This document shows positions 57,077 to 64,000 of a stretch of 64,000 nt of DNA, piece after piece. The DNA comes from Oenanthe sinensis (taxonomy: Eukaryota; Streptophyta; Magnoliopsida; Apiales; Apiaceae). The stretch lies in contig JAPMAC010000221.1 of the NCBI GenBank assembly GCA_028671895.1, forward strand, positions 3,596,001 through 3,660,000. Reading direction: 5' to 3'. Position 1 is the stretch's first letter. Every line of letters starts with the position of its first letter. The notes beneath the pieces were generated by a model. That model worked only from the letters and a program-made list of their open reading frames with translations, searched no databases and was not told where the DNA came from. The position numbers were made by a program, and so were the translations under genes.

Positions 57077-60000
57077 TGACTTCCATGTTTGTGATCGCCA
57101 AGATAAATTTTATGGGGTATTTTGATCCGATTAATTGCAATGAGGCTAGATTTAGGCCCTGGATACGTTTTTATGAACGAGCATTCACTAGTAAGAAATG
57201 CTATTACCCTAAACACTTTACTATAAATTGAACCTCTCAGAGCCTTATATTCAACAGCCAGAAATATTTCAAATGACAGGCTGGTTCAATTTTCGTTCAG
57301 AATTAGTGATACAGAGTACATAATAGATGAGATCGGCGTAAACAGAGTCTTAGGGTTCCCCAAAGAACATTTCAAGGCCCTACCAACAGTTGAAGACATT
57401 ACCAACTTCTTACAGTCAATTCACTATTAAGGCATGATAGACCTAGTAAAACTGTCAAAATTCCAGTTGGTAGGCGAATGGGATTACTTTTTCGACACTT
57501 TAGCCAAAGTATTTGCTCTTACAATGAAAAGCAACTTCAAAAACATATCAACTCTCCTGCAAGTAATTGGTATTCTGTGGCCAACAATCAAAGAATAAAT
57601 TTTGGAAAGCAGATCCTGATAGAGATCATAAGGAAGAATCCCTTGCAACTCAAAAGAGTCTATTCATTAGACTTAGCAACAAGAACAAATTTGAAGGGAT
57701 AGCCATTCATACAACTGAATATATGGTTGGCATTTTTAATCAAATAGCCAATCCAGCACAGGCTCAACTGCATCAGTATGAGCCAGAACAAGTACAAGAG
57801 GAAAATTCTGCACAGTTACTACTTGAAGCTGCTCACCATGCAGAATAAGAGGCAAAAGCACAATAGGTAATTTTTCACACTTAGTTTCTAATTTCCTACC
57901 TATAAATATATCTACTATACCTTTAAATATATATGTGGCGGACTATGATTGTGGTCTTACACTTCAGGACTTCGACTATGAACCTGACAACACACAGGTT
58001 CAACCCCAAGCTGAGATAGAACCTCAAACAGTTTCTCATTCACCAACCTCTTTGAGTCAAATTAGAAAAAGGAAGAAACCTACTAGGAAAGTAAGAGGTA
58101 GAGGTATCATAGTGAGTGAACCCGTAGCTCTATCTCCATCATAAAAAAGATCGAGAAATGAACCTGAGACAACTATAGACTCATCATTATCCTCTAATTG
58201 GGATATGGACTTTGAAATGGCAATATAACAGTCTCTGGACTCACTCGATCAACCAGGTGATTCTATTAAAATTCGAAGTCCAGCCGTGGTACCCTGTGAA
58301 GAGTCACGCACACTACTAGCGCTCACACTAGCTGGACCTCCACTTGAAGAAACACAGTCAAATGAGGGCACAATTAATAAAGAAAATGTTTTTTATGAAA
58401 ACCTGTCAGATGCCACATTTACAGTGGACCAAGACAATTTTGATGTTGTGCAGCATCAGGTACCTTTACAGGTATTGAGGGGAACCACAGACTCTAACGA
58501 GCCATTCACTACATTTTCAAAGGTAGTGACCCCCCTGGATTTCTTAAATCTAGTTCCTTTAAAGGAAGTTCTCTTATCCACTAGTGGATTTGAGAGGCAA
58601 CCACTCTTTAGAAGGAGTTGAGACTCCATTCACGGAGTAGCTACGTTAGTAGTAGAGCCACTTCTAGTTAATCTTCTTGAAGACGCGCCTTCACCGGCAT
58701 CAGAAGAATATTATGAGTCTTCAAAAGATATAATATTATATACAGGTACAACATCAGATTCTGGAAAGGAGAAAAACATAAGTGAAGTGAGGCAAACACC
58801 GAGCGAAACACATGCATATAGTTTAAGTGAAACAAATAAGAGTGCAAGCGAGGTGAGTGCACACACACAGTGAACTACTGTAATAAATGGAAGCTCTCCA
58901 GAAAAAAATGCAGGTTGTTCATGCTGAGTTAGCTAAGGAAAAAGCTCACGCAGAATCCAAGTCTGCCTCTGTAACAGAACAACTGACAATCGTGCAGAAA
59001 TATGTTGAAAATGTCAAATCATCCATTCTCTTGAAAACTCAAAATATCCAGAACGTACAAAATCTCATTGCTGAAGTTTTAAAGGAGATCAGCAACAAAA
59101 ATGAAAGCATTAATGATGTTGAAAGAAGCTTGAATATGAGGATTATTGAAAATGAAGAAATCTCAACAAAAAGATTCAACAAGGTAGATGATGGGATGTC
59201 ACATATGAATGAATTGATGAAGCAGGTCTATCTGACCATGGAAAAACTAGTCAAATCTTTTAAAGCTTCTAAATCTGTAGAGGATCCCTCAACTAAGGGG
59301 GAGAAAGGAAAGGATAAAGTAGCTGAAGAAGAAGGGGCTACTATAGAAAAAGGCAAAACAAAGTTGTATTCTAAAGAACAGTATGAGTTGTTCAATCCTG
59401 ACTACTGTAGAGTAGAGGAAGTAGTTGCCTTTGATGAGAAATTTTTATTTCTGAAAGAAAAAGATTCTGATCCTGCCTATGAAGAGTCCATGAGAAAATT
59501 GAAAGAAGATATCAAGGCAAGCCATGCTAAAACTGAGAAACTAAAAGCTCTAGTCAAGGAAAAAGCTAAGGTTGAAAGGGAAGCAAGTAAAGAGAAACTT
59601 AATCTTTGGGTTGTTGCTGTGAGAGAGAAAAAGAAGGATGTACAACTAAAAATAGGAAAGAAGTGGGATACAACAAGAGAAAGCACTGAAAGAAGAAGCT
59701 GACTATATCACTATTATAGTGGATCACATTCTTCAAGACTAGTAGATTTTAGTCTATACTCACAGGAATGGTACATTTAGACATAGTAGTTTATCAGTGA
59801 TATGGACCATGGTGAATAAAGTCAAAAGAAGTTCAGAAGAAAATGAGCTTCTCAAAGACAGACTAAGTGACTTCGCAAGAGCAGTTTGTCTTCAAATCAA
59901 ATATGATCCTCATGAAGTAAGATTATTATATAACAAGTTATATCAGATCTTGAAGCTTGATGATGAGTCATTGAAGAGCTATACAGTCAAATATATGATT

Positions 60001-60289
60001 GAAGTTGAGAAGATGCTCAGATGATCAGAAGTTACTTTTTATCTAAAAAGATTCCATCTTACATCAGGCAAATGAAGAAGATAGATACAATTTAGCCATC
60101 TGATGTAAAAGTAGAAACAATAGATCCTATTGAGCAGGAAGTATTGTTTCAGTTAGCAAAGGCTAAACAGAGAAGGTTGTATGGAGAATCCACTACAATA
60201 GAACAATCAGAATCTGAAGAGGTACCAAGGACACCAGTGCCTAAAGTTTCAAACCTAGAAGAAGTTGAAATTGATATTTCTGAAGACTG
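57077..60289 (+). pseudogene. Copia-2 envelope-like gene, broken
   Basis: Lies between pol and the 3' LTR where Sireviruses carry an envelope-like frame. It starts MTSMFVIAKINFMGYFDP at 57077; in shifting frames come RPWIRFYERAFTSKKCYYPK, TEYIIDEIGVNRVLGFPKEH, VGEWDYFFDTLAKVFALTMK and ANPAQAQLHQYEPEQ. 57935-58144 holds a Pro/Lys-rich basic stretch (RKRKKPTRKVRGRG). 58887-59702 (271 codons) is the best-kept part, a long charged coiled coil with a middle block, YSKEQYELFNPDYCRVEE. 59797-60024 continues the helical pattern. No convincing signal peptide or membrane segment is seen. Its role is unknown, and envelope function has not been shown for this family. Confidence 0.75.
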
Positions 60290-60516
60290 AAGATTTAGAT
60301 AGGTCAAGATAGAAACTATGTAATATTTGTTCAGTGCTAGAGGAACATTTATCTTGTATTTATCTTTCAAAACATGAATCTGGAAAATTATTAAATATAA
60401 TACTAGAACTTTTTATTATTTACAGTTTTTACGTGTCGTATTACTTTCTTAGTTGTTAGTTGAGTTATCCTCTAGAAATTTGTGTGTTAAATGTTTAACA
60501 ATAAATAGGGGGAGAT
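60290..60516 (+). promoter_or_regulatory. Copia-2 3' UTR and polypurine tract
   Basis: The tract AAATAGGGGGAGAT (60503-60516) touches the 3' LTR. The preceding 70 bp with GTTGTTAGTTGAGTTATCCT is conserved with Copia-1. Confidence 0.85.
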
Positions 60517-61894
60517 TGAAAGGCATATGACTAGACATATTTGTAATAATTAGATGATAACTCAACACAAGCAAGAAATAGAAGTAAATAATAATTATAA
60601 TAATAGGAATAAAGACGAAGAAATTCAACTAGACACAAAGAATCCTAAATATCAGAAGTGTTCTAATGAAGTTGTTATTCTACAATGGAAGAAGTTCATT
60701 AATATATTCAAGCATCGCTGAAAAATAGAAAAGTAGTATTTCAGAAGAGTACAGAAGATACAGAAGATTCTAAGTGGCTACTACAAAAAGATTCCAGGAA
60801 AAGAAAATATTGAAGCCAAAGCTAGAAGCAAGAATAAGATAGAAGATCACATCTATTAATATGAACCAGACAATATTTATTTAATATGGAACAAATGAAC
60901 TAGACAGTACATTTGTGTGTCAACTAATTTAATAAATATTTTTAACCTAGCTCAAGTAATTTTCAGACAGAAGACAGAAAGATTAAAATCAAATCTATAG
61001 TGGTTGTGCAGTGAAGAAACTAAATTAATTCTACTATCAAAAGTTAATTAATTATTTAATTTGTATACTTAAATTAATTCATCTTGAATTGATTTAATTT
61101 GTAAATTATTTAATTAAAAATGGTGGAATTAATTAAGTTAAAAAGAATATTTAATTTAATATTTAAAGAAAGTTTTGCTACATTAATTTAGAAAGTCTTA
61201 CCGAATTATATTGGTAAGACCTTTTAAAAGTCTTACCCAATTAAATCGGTAAGACCATTTAAAAAAGTCTGACCGACAGAATCTGTAAGACTTTCTGAAA
61301 AGTCTTACAGATTTCTTTCATTTGTCTCGGCAAGACTTTTCAAAAGTCTTACCGAGTTTCTGAAAAGTTTTACCGAGTCTTTTAAAAGTCTTACCGAGTT
61401 TTAAAAGTCTTGCCCATCTTATTTCAAAAGTCTTACCGAGTTTTAAAAGTCTTGCCCATCTTATTTCAAAAGTCTTAAAGACTAATTTATAAAGTCTTTT
61501 GATTTTTTAAATAATTTTTATTCAAAAGTCTTGCTAGCTTTTTCCTCTATAAATATGCGGAAAGGTTTTCATTATTTGACTGTTTGAAAACATTCAAATT
61601 TTAGAAATTTGTATGCATTGTAATATTCATAGATTTCTGTGCAAGTTTGGAATATAATTCTGAAACCCAAACACTTCATGTCGAACTCGTTCTAGATCAC
61701 TTTATCAATTATATACACTTTTCATCAGATTAATTTTGTAATACTTTTCAAGTTAAAATTATATCTTCTACTTGAACCGTATTTCATTAAAATTAATATT
61801 TCGTGATTAATTAAAATAATATTTTTAAATCTGAAATTCTGAGATAATTTTTAATAATGTATTCAACCCCCTTCTACAATATCAGGGACCAACA
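60517..61894 (+). repeat. Copia-2 3' LTR
   Basis: 1,378 bp, with the same palindrome cluster at 61195-61490. It has an extra copy of the TTACCGAGTTTTAAAAGTCT ... CATCTTATTTCAAAAGT unit (about 61390-61470), which accounts for its extra length. Clearly diverged from the 5' LTR. Confidence 0.94.
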
Positions 61895-63330
61895 CGGTTA
61901 TCATTGTTTTTTCCGTTATCATCGCGCCTATCGTGGCCTCCATCTTTGGTGATCTTAAAGAGTTTTCCTCTTCTGATAAGAAATTCAATTTCATCCTTCA
62001 GTTGTTTGCAGTCATCTGTGTCATGCCCGATATCCTTATGAAATCGGAAAAATGCATTCTTGTTTCTCTTCTCATGATCAAACTTTAAGGGTTTAGACCA
62101 TCTCAGGTCTCGATCATTCTCAATATCCATCAGGATTTTGCTTCAAGGCATATTCAGCCTTTCATATTCGGCGAACCTCGATCCCAAGTTATTCTTCTTA
62201 GGAGGGGATTCAGAATCCTTATCAATTTTAGAATACTTGTCCTAGGCATCATATTCTTGATCGTCTTTTCTCTTCTTGTTATTGTTCCCATTTGTCACCA
62301 CTGATACAGTGGTTTTCTTCTTCCTTAATATACTTCCCCGCTCTATCTTAGAGAAGGAGCATGTTCTCAGGCGGATGTTTGGCCAGAGATCTCATGAAGT
62401 AAGGATCAGTCATCCCTTGTTGCAAGGCTATCATAGCTACCTTTTCATCCAAGTCTGGTACTTTTAGGGAATCCTTAGGAAAATGATTCAAGTAATCCCT
62501 CAGGGATTCGTTCATTCCTTGCTATAGGTTCATGAGCGAAGCCAACTCTTTTCATGCACTATCCCATTTATAAACTAGCTTATAAAGGCTTTACTTAGCT
62601 CTTTGAAGGACCCAATGGAATTTGGAGGCAAACGGATATACCAGTGTTGAGCCATGCCCCCCAGGGGTCTCCCGCTCCATCATAAGTCTTGATGTTGGGT
62701 ATCTTGAACTTCCTTGAGATGTGAGCATTCATGATTACTTCAATAAATGGTGGTGTTGGATCGTCAGGATCTCCGAGTGGTAGCAACTCAGTGGGATCAA
62801 CCCTTGGAGCTTTCTTCTTCCTCTCTCAAGGGGTTCAATCTAGCTCTATGATATCTAGGGCTTCATGCCTCGGGGTTGGCCTTGTGTCCTGCCGACCCAA
62901 GCTTTCCTTTATCTCTTTGAGTTCAACCTCATAGGATGTAATTTTCTGCTCTAGTGTCCTGCGGGACTGAGAACGCCAACTTCCTATGAGCTCCTTGTCA
63001 GGCCTCCTTCTTCTAGGATTAACATTAGTGCCTTCAGAGCTTTCATCATTAGTTTAATATGGTCCTGAGAAATCACGAATTCCTTCTCTATACTCATAGT
63101 TTTGTGGGGGTTCCAACCTTCTGATGTAAGGAGGGGGATAAGCTTGGGAGAGTCCAAGTCTAGGTTGGGCAACGGTGCTACTTGGATAACAATAGTAGGA
63201 ATTTGCGCATGAGGAGGCGCAGTAGCAATAAAAGGAGTTTGAGTTACCTGAGACAGAGGGTTGGATCCATGGATAACTTCCTCGGGATTTATGGAACGGA
63301 CGATTTCACTGAACGGGCCAAGCCTTTGAG
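61895..63330 (-). pseudogene. gag: Gypsy-2 gag, broken
   Basis: Right half of Gypsy-2, continuing across the Copia-2 insertion. From right to left: an N-terminal region ending at 63330 (FSEIVRSINPEEVIHGSN, similar to the equivalent part of Gypsy-1), LTSEGWNPHKTMSIEKEF, the gag core start PTPPFIEVIMNAHISRKFK (62786-62595), ESLRDYLNHFPKDSLKVPDL and AMIALQQGMTDPYF. The nucleocapsid part has RFHKDIGHDTDDCKQL and EIEFLIRRGKLFKI (62130-61882). Several stops and frameshifts divide it. The gag start and LTR are cut off by the element beginning at 63331. Confidence 0.85.
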
Positions 63331-64000
63331 TGCTACGACATTAGGAATCTACATGTAATTTGATGATAACTTTAAACTTAGAATCATAGAAATTTTAATT
63401 GATGTAACTGGTCAATTGATATGAAAAATATAAATATCAATTGATCAGGAAACCAATTATCAGTTGATATATTTATGTGAATCAACTGATAATTTGGATT
63501 GTAGCGTAGGTGTACTTAGTCTATTTCAATCGATAAGGTGTAAGTCAATTGATATTATTCTCATCAATTGATGTTAGAGTCGATTGATATAGGTCATCAA
63601 CTGATGTATAACTTAGACTGTCAAATTATAATTATTTGAAGACAGGAAACTATACAAGTGAAGGATCATCAGTTGATATTGAAGCATCAATATATATAAG
63701 ATCAATTGAAGAAACCAAGTCAAGCGGTGAAGACCATAAACTAATGTGAAGACCCATCGATTGATATATCGATTAATAACATCTATTAATCAATGAGTCA
63801 TCTTTTATCAATCGATGGATACAAAGATCAATCAAAGAAGAATATCAGTTGATGGATAAAAGGAAGGCTCAATTGATATACTTGACAGTAAATTATCAAT
63901 TGAGTGAGACAACACAAGTTGATAGACAAAAGCACACCTATGGAAGATAGTCTATGATGACTGTGAAGAGTCAAGTTGAAGCTGTCTTTTTAAATCTGAA
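63331..64000. repeat. Edge of another LTR-like repeat with dense TCAATTGAT-type motif
   Basis: The Gypsy-2 gag homology stops at 63330 and a new sequence starts TGCTACGACATTAGG, with a TG start as in LTRs. Over the next 600 bp words of the form TCAATTGAT, TCAACTGAT, TCAGTTGAT or TCAATCGAT occur about eighteen times. There is no coding sequence. The other end is outside the window, so type and strand are undetermined. Confidence 0.5.

Larger units (their letters stand above)
48883..61894 (+). mobile_element. Copia-2, Sirevirus-like Ty1/copia element with envelope-like gene
   Basis: Full-length 13,012-bp element flanked by the perfect duplication CGGTT (48878-48882 and 61895-61899). LTRs of 1,347 and 1,378 bp start TGAAAGGCATAT and end GGGACCAACA. 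It has a primer site, a long gag, protease, integrase, RT, RNase H, a spacer, an envelope-like region with coiled coil, and the polypurine tract AAATAGGGGGAGAT. Long LTRs, extended gag and an envelope-like frame mark the Sirevirus lineage. Stops and frameshifts are present in every gene, and the LTRs differ at many sites, so it is older than Copia-1. It split Gypsy-2 between gag and protease. Confidence 0.95.

Noticed and set aside
1..64000. Host genes, tRNA, rRNA, CRISPR arrays, bacterial operons
   Set aside because: None could be supported. All convincing proteins are retrotransposon Gag, Pol, envelope-like or the Tat antisense protein.

Overview
This window looks like heterochromatic, intergenic DNA of a large-genome flowering plant, probably a eudicot. 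I found no ordinary host gene, rRNA, tRNA or CRISPR array. About 55 of the 64 kb is assigned to LTR retrotransposons stacked inside one another. Most have readable LTRs, primer-binding sites, polypurine tracts and 5-bp target-site duplications (TSDs). The A+T-rich composition, (TA)n tracts, plant-type Ty1/copia and Ty3/gypsy proteins, Sirevirus-like copia elements with an envelope-like reading frame, and Tat-type gypsy elements with an antisense gene all point to a plant. The species cannot be read from this.

Layout. 1-1419 and 14255-14724 are the gag start and 5' LTR of a minus-strand copia element (Copia-0). Its LTR was split by Copia-1 (1420-14254, plus strand, TSD CGAGA), a 12.8-kb Sirevirus-like element with nearly identical LTRs but a wrecked interior. 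14725-18311 is unclassified A+T-rich DNA with a degenerate 94-bp repeat array and a MITE-like piece. 18312-21774 is a minus-strand gypsy gag plus LTR (Gypsy-3) holding a solo copia LTR (20184-21733, TSD CCGTC). 21775-23826 is unclassified, ending in a long (TA)n tract and the flank of a CACTA-like transposon.

23827-41819 is a complete minus-strand Tat-type gypsy element (Gypsy-1, TSD GTATG). Between pol and its 3' LTR it carries an antisense spliced gene with a 'putative gypsy-type transposon' domain and an eight-copy 90-bp hairpin array. Copia-3 (29427-37117) sits inside it, and a deletion has removed part of both. 41825-42526 returns to the CACTA-like DNA. 42671-44832 is a 2.16-kb non-autonomous copia element (TSD GGATA) in which gag is fused in frame to part of RNase H. 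44838-47365 is unclassified. 47366-48882 and 61895-63330 are the two halves of Gypsy-2 (minus strand), split by Copia-2 (48883-61894, plus strand, TSD CGGTT), a 13.0-kb Sirevirus with gag, pol and envelope-like remnants. 63331-64000 is the probable edge of another LTR, packed with a TCAATTGAT-type motif.

How it works together. No element here has a fully intact pol, so each copy needs proteins from elsewhere. Copia-1 and the mini-copia have the freshest LTR pairs and the least coding capacity, which suggests mobilisation in trans by relatives. The points most worth a second look are the gag-RNase H fusion, the antisense spliced gene with its hairpin satellite seed in Gypsy-1, the decayed interior between fresh LTRs in Copia-1, and the motif clusters inside the Sirevirus-type LTRs.
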